NCBI GenBank assembly: GCA_951802195.1
Contig: OX637628.1
Coordinates: 496,001-560,000 of the forward strand
Length of the DNA stretch: 64,000 nt
Source: Tausonia pullulans
Lineage: Eukaryota > Basidiomycota > Tremellomycetes > Cystofilobasidiales > Mrakiaceae
Reading direction: 5' to 3'
Shown piece after piece: positions 51,523 to 60,322 of this stretch. The number at the start of each line of letters is the position of its first letter. Positions within the stretch are counted from its first letter, which is position 1. The notes under the pieces were generated by a model that ran no database searches, was not told the DNA's origin, and worked only from the letters and a program-made list of their open reading frames with translations. A program made the translations under genes and the position numbers.

Positions 51523-51828
51523 AACCACCATCCCGGTGGTTCGACCAACCCCCCTCCCACGGCGCCCATCACGCCGTCCGGCCAACCATCCCCAGTGGTT
51601 CGACCAACCCCCTTCCGGCCAACCACCATCCCGGTGGTTCGACCAACCCCCTTCCGGCCAACCACCATCCCGGTGGTTCGACCAACCCCCCTCCCACGGC
51701 GCCCATCACGCCGTCCGGCCAACCATCCCCAGTGGTTCGACCAACCCCCTTCCGGCCAACCACCATCCCGGTGGTTCGACCAACCCCCTTTCGGCCAACC
51801 ACCATCCCCGGTGGTTCGACCAACCCTC
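51523..51828 (+). repeat. Tandem 5' UTR repeats of the LINE
   Basis: Alternating units of about 40 bp (CCTTCCGGCCAACCACCATC...) and about 60-65 bp (with CGGCGCCCATCACGCCGTCC). Each contains an imperfect palindrome ACCACC-N-GGTGGT followed by TCGACCAACC. The same units occur at the tRNA-Leu site. Tandem 5' repeats often act as promoter units in LINEs; that role here is inferred. Confidence 0.85.
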
Positions 51829-51995
51829 TTCCCACGGCGCCTCGCCCGACGTTCTCGCGCTCGGTCATGTCCGCTCTCCCTCTATCTAGCTACAACTCGC
51901 TATCTCTCATAGGGTTACCTCGTTCTCTACGTATAACTCATGACTTAAATACAAAAAAAAAAAAAAAAACAGGTCAATCCAGGTCACCCTACCTT

Positions 51996-53870
51996 ATGCC
52001 TAGTGAATCAACCCCCAAGCGACTCCAAGAAGCCCTCAAGGCTCCCAAGGATCCCCCAGACCCTCCCTCTCCAGCAAAGAGAAAGAGCGGATCCGATGAA
52101 ACCCCCAGCGTCCAGGACGCGACCAATACGCCCTCTCGCGTCGACGAACGTCCCCAAACGCTCGCCAACAAACCCACCCTCAGCCCACCTACCCATCCGA
52201 CCAGTCCTAGCACCCCTAGCACTCCTACCAACCCTACCAACCCTACCAACCCTACCACGCCCCACATCCATATCAGCCCCACGGCCCTCCTCTCTTCTCC
52301 CTCCCCCCTCCGCAGAACCCCTGCAACCCCCTCAACTCGCCGTATTACGCGGTCGAGCTCAGCCATCAGCGACCTCAATGCCGCTCTATCCTCAACGTCC
52401 GAAGTGACGCATCCCACACCGTCTCGCTCCACAGGCGAGACTCTCTCTCAACAACCTCTCTTCGTCCCCGGCGCCGCGTCGCCCGTGCCGGCGAACCCCG
52501 CCGACACTCGCACTCGCAATCGCGCCGCCGCGAAATCCCAGCCGAACGCCATCGGCCGCTCATATGCGCACGCCGCAAAACAGGCTCATTCTACAAACTC
52601 AGCTGCGAGGCAACGTGACTCGTCTAGCACCCAGCCCGGGTTCACCTTCGTCTTCGGAACCGATCAACAACCCCCGCAGGATAATACCCCAATCGCCCCA
52701 GCCTTGGCTACCGACCGCGGGAACTGTCTAGCCATCTCAGTCCCTCGAGATACCACTCCTTTCGAGATCTCTCTCGCAATCTCAAAGTGCGACGAACGAC
52801 TGTCTTTCATGATCCGTCCTGTCAAGGACCCAAAAGACAGAATGCTCCTTATAGTCAACTCCCGAGGAAATGCTCAAGACATCTTGACTCAACTACAGGC
52901 CCTCCCGCTGAATGTGAGAGGCGTCAAACCCCAGATCCACGCGTGCTACAATTCCCAAAACAAGCTCCTGCAAGAAGGTCTGCTGGTGAACTTCGAAGAC
53001 GAAGACGGAGTGGAGGAAGCTTTTCGCAAACAAGTAGAAGCTTCTGGAGACAGAGTCATCATATTCCAGCGTCAGTATTACGCCCGCCTACCCGGCGTCC
53101 CAACTGGCCGGGTTAGAGTCCTGCTCGACCTTTCTGGCTCCAAGACGATGCCAAGGGCGAATGCATTCCCTCAACAGCTACCCGGCTGGGTCAACCAACA
53201 TGTCATCTTCAAACCTGTCCAACCTGGCACTGGGACGAACTCTCCAGCTCGACCAGCCTCGTCATACTGCTATTACTGCCACTCATTTGAGCACGCTCGT
53301 GCCAAGTGTCCTACCGCTCCAGAGTGTGGCGGATGCGGATCGCACGCTCACCCATCGGCCCGATGCCCAGGTCGTCCAAAGGCAAATCTTCCAGCGAGTG
53401 CACGAGCACCAACCGAAGGACCCCCCCAACGACCTGTCGAACCGGGACCAGACCTGGATGGTTTCCAGCTTGTACAAAAATCCAAGAGGAGGTCACTGAA
53501 CAGGCCGACTGAAGCCATGACGGAGGTGACCACACCCCCTGCCCACGCCAGCCCCTCCCACTCCCACTCAGAGCAAGCACCGCGCAATGCGGGCTCGCAA
53601 CCCATTCGCACGCTGAGCGCCCTAGAGGAGGACAACGAGGGGGGTCTGGAGAGGACAGAAGACGGGATGCAGATCGAAGACGAGCATCCACCCCCCACTC
53701 CACCTCCCCTGTCACCATCGTCCCCCCCACCCCCATCCCCATCCCCGCCATCTTCGCTCCCCCTGAACCCACCCTCCACTCCTTCTCTCATCCCCTCCAC
53801 GCCGTCCTCCCAGGCATCCATCGAGCGCACCCTCGTGACCTTGGCTGAAGCCGAGGACATGGAAGAATAA
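51996..53870 (+). CDS. LINE ORF1 (Gag-like RNA-binding protein)
   Basis: A 624-residue protein. The first 250 residues are Pro/Ser/Thr-rich and disordered. A globular part follows with NCLAISVPRDTTPFEISLAI and a later LLVNFEDEDGVEEAFRKQVE that resembles the RNA-recognition fold of LINE ORF1 proteins. Two CCHC zinc knuckles follow: CYYCHSFEHARAKC and CGGCGSHAHPSARC, both CX2CX4HX4C. The tail is very Pro-rich and acidic. It would bind and package the element RNA. The frame is open upstream to 51732, but that part is repeat DNA; the ATG chosen is the first after the internal A-run. The stop codon shares its last base with the ORF2 start. Confidence 0.9.
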   Translation: MPSESTPKRLQEALKAPKDPPDPPSPAKRKSGSDETPSVQDATNTPSRVDERPQTLANKPTLSPPTHPTSPSTPSTPTNPTNPTNPTTPHIHISPTALLSSPSPLRRTPATPSTRRITRSSSAISDLNAALSSTSEVTHPTPSRSTGETLSQQPLFVPGAASPVPANPADTRTRNRAAAKSQPNAIGRSYAHAAKQAHSTNSAARQRDSSSTQPGFTFVFGTDQQPPQDNTPIAPALATDRGNCLAISVPRDTTPFEISLAISKCDERLSFMIRPVKDPKDRMLLIVNSRGNAQDILTQLQALPLNVRGVKPQIHACYNSQNKLLQEGLLVNFEDEDGVEEAFRKQVEASGDRVIIFQRQYYARLPGVPTGRVRVLLDLSGSKTMPRANAFPQQLPGWVNQHVIFKPVQPGTGTNSPARPASSYCYYCHSFEHARAKCPTAPECGGCGSHAHPSARCPGRPKANLPASARAPTEGPPQRPVEPGPDLDGFQLVQKSKRRSLNRPTEAMTEVTTPPAHASPSHSHSEQAPRNAGSQPIRTLSALEEDNEGGLERTEDGMQIEDEHPPPTPPPLSPSSPPPPSPSPPSSLPLNPPSTPSLIPSTPSSQASIERTLVTLAEAEDMEE

Positions 53871-56800
53871 TGGTGTACAACGATGTACAGATCGTCGCGG
53901 CGAACATCCAGAGGGTGTTCACGCGAGATCGCGCCCGCAGTCTCCTCCTCTCCCTCTATTCACGATCCAAGGCTGACATATACCTTCTCTCAGAAGTGGC
54001 ATGCACAACACCAGATCAGGTAGCGACCTGGACAGCCGAGTGTGAAGATATGGGCTTCGGCTCGATCTTTACGGTCGGCTGCCAGACTGCCATCCTCTGG
54101 CGGCATGCCTCTCGATTCCTCCCTCCCAATACCCCTCCGACTAGGATCAGATCCATCTCCCGCTCCTCCCCCATCCTACGAACCAACCTGACGGATGCCG
54201 TTTTTGTTATCGCCGGCGAAGCCGTCAGGGTGGCTGCAGTCTACGCCCCCTGCCGAGACAGCCAATCGAATGGCCGCTCGACAAAGGAGTTCCTCTCTAC
54301 TCTATCTCGCAAGATACCTGCCCACTCTGACATTCCTCTCCTCCTGGGCGGGGACTGGAACTGTGTGGAGGACAGCTACCTCGACGGGATGAGCCCATTT
54401 ACCCAGAACGTGGGGAAGGAGGAAATGTGCCGGCTGGTCCGGGACTTTGCCCTCTCCGACCCATACCGATCCTTATACCCGCTCCAGCGCGAGTACACTA
54501 ACTATACTGGCATCACGCGAGCAGATCGCCGCATCGATCGCTTCTACCTGTCCCCTCTACTCGCTAGCCGAGCCGTGCGACAGCGCTTCCTGCCACGCCC
54601 GACCGGCCATCTCTACTCTAGCCACAAGCCGATCGCACTCAGTCTCACCTTCCCCGGTGCAATAGAGCACGGTCCCGGATCGTACAAGATCGGAACACAC
54701 CTTCTGAAGATTACCGGTTTTGTTGAGTACTTCCTCTACCACGTTCCCAAGTGGTACCAAGATGCGCTCACCGAGATCAGGGACCCCTTCGAGGCCTGGG
54801 ACGAGACCAAGCTTCAGATAGCGGATCACGCGTCTGACATCTCAAGACACCTCGCCCGAATGAGCAGAGTGTCAGGCGGGGATCCACACAGGTCGATCCT
54901 CCATGGCCACGCTCTTCGAGCCCACCTCGAACCAGCCAACACAAGCGAGTATGCCGTCAAGCAGCGACTCAAGATCGTCCGCCAGGCCGACACTATCGCA
55001 GCCCTGCGGCCACTCGACAACCCAGCAGCCACAGCCATCGCAAACAACGAGAGCATTCTAGCTACAGCACACGCCTTCTACTCGACTCTCTATGAGACCA
55101 AGACGACGCCAGCTGCCGAGCACGCCAACGCCCTCCGATATGTCACCAACACACTCGACAACTCCCAGAGTCGGACCCTCGAGAAACCCTTCGAACTGGA
55201 CGAGCTCAGGCGGGCTACGTTCAGATCGAACCGTAACAAGACACCAGGAAGCGACGGGATCCCCGTCGAGTTCTACCAGGCCACTTGGGCTGTCGTCGGC
55301 CCGATCCTCCTCAGTCTGCTGAACCTCGTCCCGGAGACAGGCCTCCGATCCGCCTCACAGCGCGAGGCCCATATCCATCTCATCTTCAAGAAGAAGGGAG
55401 ATCGCGACCAGATTGCCAACTACCGTCCGATCTCGCTCATCAACGTTGACGCTCGCATCTTCTCCCTTGCCATCAACAGCCGCCTGCTCACCGTCGTGGA
55501 CACTCTCATCGACGGGGACCAGACAGGCTTCCTCCCTGGCCGCGACTCGGGTCGCAACATCTCCTCTCTCCAGCTCGCCATTGACGACGAAGACCTTTTA
55601 CCTGGCGTCCTCGCCCAAGTCGACTTTGAGAAGGCATACGACAGAGTATCGCACGACTTTGTTGGCCCCTGCCTCCGCCACATGGGGTTCGGTCCGCGCG
55701 CCGCCGCGTGGATCACCTCAACGATGACCTCCCAGACAGCTCGCCTCATGATCAACGGATGGATGGGCCAAGCCATCGACATCCGGTCTGGTGTCCGACA
55801 GGGCGATCCCGCAGCACCGACGATCTTCGCCCTCCTCCTGGAGCCGCTGGCATGTATGCTCCGCCATCGCCTCCCACCGGCCAATCCACCCCCTCTACAT
55901 GAGCGGAAGGTCCTTCTCTTTGCAGACGATCTAAGTATCCGGTGTCGGACCTGGTCGGAGGTCGATGAGGCGACGGTCTGCCTCCGAGAGTACGAGAAAG
56001 CCGCAGCAAGCAAGCTGAACTACCAGAAATCACTCCTTTATCCTCTAGGGTCATGCCGGACGGATGCACCAACGATGTACCACGAATGGCGCGTCCAAAC
56101 GCTGTCATTCGACTTCCTCGGCGTTCCATGCGGTCGCACGGTCAACGGTCCTGCTTGCTGGCGAGATGTCATCGGCAAGCTGAAGGCTCGTCTTGCTCGC
56201 ATCCCGCTGCACGACCTCCCTCTCCTTGCGCGATGCAACGTCATCAACCAGTACATCTACTCGAAAATCATCTACCTGGACCGCTTTCTACCGTGCCCAG
56301 ACGATATCCTGGAAGACCTCGAGGCAACGGCCTACAAGTCCCTCTACCGATCGAAACACCACGACGTCAGCAGGGAGCGTCTGGAAACCCCTCGAGACCT
56401 CGGCGGCTTCGGCTTCACGCCACTCCGATTCCGGCTCATCAAAGCGCGCGCCCAGTGGGCTGGCGATGTGCTCTTCCGACCGGAGCTTCCCGCATCGATC
56501 CGTATTCGCAAGCGGATCATCCATACCATGAGCCTCGACCCAGGGGCTTATAGAATGCTGACTCGCACCATCTTCAGGGATGGAGAGTTCATCAGTGGAC
56601 CCCGGCCCGCCAATTTCAGCTGGTTAGGCGTATTCCTTTCCCCAGTGGAAGGTCAATGGTTCTTCCCAGCCGTCTGGTGGAATGCCATCACAAAGCTCCA
56701 AGGAGCTCTCCCTGCACGATGGCAGGCTTACCTCCGGGCATGGTTCGAAGAAGTCAGCTTTGACATGAGTTACTGGAATCAAGACCGCTGGAGGAACGCT

Positions 56801-57544
56801 GTCCACTGGATGTCTACGTTCGGTACAGATGGCCAGTTGCGGATAGCTCTCCACCCTGGCCACACAAACCTGGGCCGGCTGAACGTTCCTCGTGAGCCCC
56901 ACGGCGCACACAGTCGTACTCTAGCCAACCGCGGCCTCATCATCCCAAAGGGGTGGCAAGACCACTTTCCGGCGCTTACCAAGATCGATTGGAAGCGTCA
57001 GTGGTGCTTGCTCAAGGCCGTGTCCCGAGCGTCGCCCGAAGACATCGACTTGGCCCATCGCTTCTCGCTGTACAGTCTCCACCCAGGGAAGCATACTGCT
57101 GCGCCATTCCTCGCCGACGGAACCGCTACGCCGCACAACAGGTCCAAGCGATGTGCGCTGTGCCTGACGGCCCCCGTTGAGTCCCTCTTCCACCTCTTCG
57201 ACGAGCCGTGTCCCGTCGTGGGCGCTATCTGGTCGGCTGCGGCAGCGCGTGCCTCTCCTTCACTCCCCTCCCATCCTCCGTCCCTCCAGACGCTTGTCTG
57301 CCCGACGCCGTCGCCGCCGAGGGCGACCTTCCTCTTCCACTGCATCTTTGTAGCCCGGACATGGCGATTCGTCCGGAGGCGGAGATACAGCAAGATCGCA
57401 GCCCTCGACCCTGTCACGGACGAGGAGATCCGCAAGATCGCGTCTACGATCCGGCAGACACACTGGCAGTCGAGCATGAGGTGGATGGCTGGCAGTGGCC
57501 AGATGGCTGGTACTGCTGTCGGTGCCGCCATCGATCCCGGGTGA
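53870..57544 (+). CDS. LINE ORF2: endonuclease and reverse transcriptase
   Basis: A 1224-residue polyprotein. The N-terminal endonuclease/exonuclease/phosphatase fold has AANIQRV, LLSEVA (Glu), YAPCRDS, LLGGDWNCV (Asp/Asn), RRIDRFYLSP and SSHKPIALSLTF (His). The reverse transcriptase has NKTPGSDGIPVEFYQATW, HLIFKKKGDRDQIANYRPIS, DQTGFLPGRDSGRNISS, QVDFEKAYDRVSHDF, SGVRQGDPAAPTIFALLLEP and LLFADDLSI with the catalytic Asp pair. A thumb region with DFLGVPCGR follows. The C terminus has a Cys/His cluster, RCALCLTAPVESLFHLFDEPC. No stop or frame break interrupts it. It would nick the target and prime cDNA synthesis there. The start overlaps the ORF1 stop (TAATG). Confidence 0.95.
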   Translation: MVYNDVQIVAANIQRVFTRDRARSLLLSLYSRSKADIYLLSEVACTTPDQVATWTAECEDMGFGSIFTVGCQTAILWRHASRFLPPNTPPTRIRSISRSSPILRTNLTDAVFVIAGEAVRVAAVYAPCRDSQSNGRSTKEFLSTLSRKIPAHSDIPLLLGGDWNCVEDSYLDGMSPFTQNVGKEEMCRLVRDFALSDPYRSLYPLQREYTNYTGITRADRRIDRFYLSPLLASRAVRQRFLPRPTGHLYSSHKPIALSLTFPGAIEHGPGSYKIGTHLLKITGFVEYFLYHVPKWYQDALTEIRDPFEAWDETKLQIADHASDISRHLARMSRVSGGDPHRSILHGHALRAHLEPANTSEYAVKQRLKIVRQADTIAALRPLDNPAATAIANNESILATAHAFYSTLYETKTTPAAEHANALRYVTNTLDNSQSRTLEKPFELDELRRATFRSNRNKTPGSDGIPVEFYQATWAVVGPILLSLLNLVPETGLRSASQREAHIHLIFKKKGDRDQIANYRPISLINVDARIFSLAINSRLLTVVDTLIDGDQTGFLPGRDSGRNISSLQLAIDDEDLLPGVLAQVDFEKAYDRVSHDFVGPCLRHMGFGPRAAAWITSTMTSQTARLMINGWMGQAIDIRSGVRQGDPAAPTIFALLLEPLACMLRHRLPPANPPPLHERKVLLFADDLSIRCRTWSEVDEATVCLREYEKAAASKLNYQKSLLYPLGSCRTDAPTMYHEWRVQTLSFDFLGVPCGRTVNGPACWRDVIGKLKARLARIPLHDLPLLARCNVINQYIYSKIIYLDRFLPCPDDILEDLEATAYKSLYRSKHHDVSRERLETPRDLGGFGFTPLRFRLIKARAQWAGDVLFRPELPASIRIRKRIIHTMSLDPGAYRMLTRTIFRDGEFISGPRPANFSWLGVFLSPVEGQWFFPAVWWNAITKLQGALPARWQAYLRAWFEEVSFDMSYWNQDRWRNAVHWMSTFGTDGQLRIALHPGHTNLGRLNVPREPHGAHSRTLANRGLIIPKGWQDHFPALTKIDWKRQWCLLKAVSRASPEDIDLAHRFSLYSLHPGKHTAAPFLADGTATPHNRSKRCALCLTAPVESLFHLFDEPCPVVGAIWSAAAARASPSLPSHPPSLQTLVCPTPSPPRATFLFHCIFVARTWRFVRRRRYSKIAALDPVTDEEIRKIASTIRQTHWQSSMRWMAGSGQMAGTAVGAAIDPG

Positions 57545-57774
57545 AAAGCAGGTCAGGGGTGGGGAAGTATGGCTGGTGGTACATCGCCAATGCTTGGTGT
57601 ATCTGGTCATCTTAATATCTTACCTTTTCTAATGGGCCTATGTCCATAACCCATCTTTTGTTTTCCTTCCATCCCTACTTTCATTTTCGCTTTCCTTCTA
57701 TCTAGCTACGAATCACCATCTCTCATAGAGTTACCTCGTTCTCTACGTATAACTCATGACTTAAATACAAAAAA
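57545..57774 (+). other. LINE 3' UTR and A-rich tail
   Basis: Ends with the block CTATCTAGCTACGAATCACC through TATAACTCATGACTTAAATAC and a run of A. This block recurs at 51880-51970 and four times with decreasing identity at 13060-13540, so it is the signature of this LINE family. Confidence 0.88.
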
Positions 57775-58317
57775 AACCACCACCGGGTGGTGCGACCGCT
57801 CTACCCCCTACCCTCTACCCCCTACCCCCTACCCCCCACCACCCACCACCCGCCCCCCGCCACATTTTCCGCCACCGAGCCGTCGTTCGCCAGAAGACCT
57901 TGCCGCCTCCCGTCCGTCTGACCTTCCTCCCTCCGCTTGCTGGACCGCATACCCGAGACAGGCTCTCACCCCGCTTCCCAGTGCGAGGAGCCGCACATCC
58001 TCCTCCTCTTCCAGACGGAGGCCGACCGAGACAATATCACTCACCACCGCCCCATACCCCTGCCCAACGAAGACGCCCGCCCGCATTCTTCTGCCTCGCC
58101 ATACACAGCCCCCTGCTGTCTGCCGTCGGCTCGATCGTCGACATCGACCAGACGGGCGGGCCTTCTCTCGGGCCACGACTCTGGCCGCAGCATCTTCGCG
58201 CTCTAGCTACGCACCACGCCTGGTGTGTCCAGACCGAGTCGTTCACGATCCTGGGCGTCCCTCCCTTGTGGGGGTGACGCCGATGCGGGTCGCGTCTAGA
58301 CCGATGTCGTTCAAGAC
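57775..58317 (+). mobile_element. Decayed Tad-like LINE, right copy (truncated by the inverted-repeat end)
   Basis: Right-arm counterpart of the left relic: the same GGTGGTGCGACC 5' end, the (CCCCCTA)-like run, the RT remnants PETG/EPHILLLF/SGHDSGR and then WCVQTESFTILGVP. It stops where homology between the arms stops, so the later LINE blocks seen in the left copy are absent. The younger LINE landed at its 5' edge. Confidence 0.8.
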
Positions 58318-58638
58318 CTGAAAGAATCCGTTCGACCCGTATCCCGCGGGATCCCTCCGTTTCTATCTCTCTCCCAACTTGGTCAATTCCCAGCTCTAAA
58401 TGACATGCATGCTTGCAAAGGGGAGGAAATGAATCACGAGAAGGATAGATGGAGTGAGGGGTGGAGTGGTGACGAGGTGTTTGAGGATCGTGGTGGTATA
58501 AAAGTACTGTTATACCTCCCCCTCTCTGGAGAGAAGGGTAGATAGGGCAATCCCGAGTGCGTATTCGTGGTACGATAAGGAGAGATCGGGGAGGGGCCAG
58601 GGGTTGGAGGAGGAGGTGAAGCGCGCCAATCTCCCCGT
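58318..58638. other. 3' flank of TIM23
   Basis: Single-copy DNA beyond the inverted repeat. No gene supported. Confidence 0.45.
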
Positions 58639-60076
58639 TTAGAGGAGCGTCTTGGCATAGTTCCAGGCAGCAGCGCCTCCGGCCATGACTCCAGCTCCGG
58701 CGATCATCGGTCGTCGGCCGGCTAGAGGTTGATCGAGTAGGCGAGAGGAGAGGAAAAGAGGCGAAAGGGAAGAAGGGAAAGGCGGGGGTAGGGGGGAAGG
58801 GAAGAGTCACGTCAACCCTATCCACGTCCAGATAGCAGCCTCAAATGCTTTGAACAGACAGACAGCCCATCTACTAAGGACAGCGCCTGTCTGCCTGTCC
58901 ATAAATGCAGGAGAGAGAACGCACCTCCCGCGTTCCAGAGCGCTCCGGAGAAGGCGGCGGCGCCCATGGAGGACCAAAGGTCCTGCTTTCCGTCGGGCCG
59001 GAGCATGGGAATAATGTTGTTTGAAACATTGTAGAAGATGGCTAAAGAGAAGAGATGGGTAGGGTGGGCGATGCAAGGTATCAGTCCGGTAGTCGAGGTC
59101 TGGTGAGCAGGCACGGGAAGGGACGACTCGTCATGCTTGAGAGCACCGTTCTTTGCGAAGGGCAACGCCCGCGTCTAGAGCGCTCTCTGGACTGAACCAG
59201 ACCAACTCGGAGGATAAAACATGCTCCACAGTCCCGTCGAAGGAGCTCGAGTCTCAAAAGAGCTTGAGAACACCTCCCAACGAGCCCACAGGCAAAACGC
59301 CGAATGCATGACGACGTGCCCGACAGCAGTACCAGGGCAGCAAGCAAGACGATTCGAAAGAAAACAGTGCCAGGGATATCGACAGCAACTCACCGAGAAC
59401 AGCGGCGCTGTTGGAGTAGTACATGCCCCGGGCGCCTCCGGCGTTGAGGGTCGCGTTCCACCTCAGCCGAAGGCTCGTTGCCGGCTGGCTCCAGCCCTTG
59501 AGACCACCGAGGACCGCTCCGAGGGCACCACCTGGGAGTGAGCACCAAGAAAGAAAGAGAACAGACAGCAGGTCGGACGAGCGAGTGTGTGAGCGAGCGC
59601 ACACGAGCAAGGAAGGCGCGGGAGACAGGCAAGAAGTGGAAACGAGTTCGCGTCAGCGAGAGCTGTCTTCCGTCTTCTTTGACCCATTCGACGAAGCACA
59701 TGCGCTACTGACCAGCAACGTATGCCGTTCCCGTTCCCGTCTGGACGTCGTCCCAGAACCCTCTGTTGCCGAGGCTGCCCTTGCCGCCCTCGAGGTTAGT
59801 CTTGTCGTCCTCGAGCGTGAGGTACTCGAGCCCGCCACCGCTGGCCTTGGAGAGGCTTGCGAGCGGGTGGAGCGCCGCCGGGTCGTACGCCGGGGTGGCG
59901 AAGAGGGACTCGGAGCTAGGCACGATCGTCGTAGGAGTTTCCGTCGTCGTCGAGGTGGAGGCGGCCGGGGCGTACGACGACGCGGGCTGCTGCTGCTGGT
60001 ACTCGCGCTGGGCGTTGGGATCGGGCGGCGGAGGCGGGCGGGAGCCGGAGCGGTCGAGGAAGGAGAAGAGAGCCAT
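58639..60076 (-). CDS. TIM23: Mitochondrial import inner membrane translocase subunit Tim23
   Basis: Channel subunit of the TIM23 presequence translocase. The N-terminal receptor part is Pro/Gln/Ser/Thr-rich (starts MALFSFLDRSG) and faces the intermembrane space. The Tim17/22/23 membrane domain follows: YLTLEDDKTNLEGGKGSLGN, RGFWDDVQTGTGTAYVAGG, LGAVLGGLKGWSQPATSLRL, RWNATLNAGGARGMYYSNSA, AIFYNVSNNIIPMLRPDGKQ, DLWSSMGAAAFSGALWNAG, with the end AGGAAAWNYAKTLL. Glycine-rich helix motifs and order match Tim23. Four to five introns. It is divergent from another mitochondrial-type gene with only 246 bp between starts. Confidence 0.95.
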
Positions 60077-60322
60077 GGTGAAGGGGCGGGAGCTGTCGTG
60101 GTGGTTGGTGGATGAGGTGTGGGTGTCGTCGACGTCGAGACGTTGTCGACTTCTCGGGCGGTCTCGCAAAAAACGGCTCTCGGCCGGAGACCAGCCAGCC
60201 CAGCGCGCAACACCCGACGACGAAAGACCAACACACGCGCCCCACCCGCCGCTCAACCGACCACCACCACCGCTTCGTTCGTCAGCTCTCGACAGCACCC
60301 CTCTTCAGTCTCTCGAGGAATC
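60077..60322. promoter_or_regulatory. Shared promoter region of TIM23 and the TPR-protein gene
   Basis: Only 246 bp separate the two start codons. A short direct-repeat-like GTCGTCGACGTCGAGACG stretch lies near 60126. Co-expression of the two mitochondrial-type genes is plausible. Confidence 0.5.

Larger units (their letters stand above)
51523..57774 (+). mobile_element. Tad-like non-LTR retrotransposon (LINE), both ORFs intact, with 5' composite unit
   Basis: Parts in order: tandem 5' repeats (51523 to about 51828), a unique block, a first 3'-tail copy with a 19-nt A-run (about 51880-51970), a short leader, ORF1, ORF2, a 3' UTR ending in the same tail (TATAACTCATGACTTAAATAC) and an A-run. 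It is flanked by a perfect 10-bp target-site duplication. Both ORFs are open with all key motifs, so it looks young and possibly able to move. ORF1 with two CCHC knuckles plus an apurinic-type endonuclease and RT in ORF2 fit the Tad/I-like group of fungal LINEs. I see no RNase H domain. Confidence 0.93.
49757..58317. repeat. Right arm of the long inverted repeat, interrupted by a LINE
   Basis: Reverse complement of 14437-16310, split by the LINE at 51523-57774. It carries the second tRNA-Asn. A block of about 430 bp (50640-51065) has no partner in the left arm. The arms are about 33.4 kb apart. Confidence 0.88.

Noticed and set aside
51732-51995. Upstream extension of LINE ORF1 in the same frame
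   Set aside because: The extension translates repeat and tail DNA. The ATG at 51996 after the internal A-run is the sensible start.
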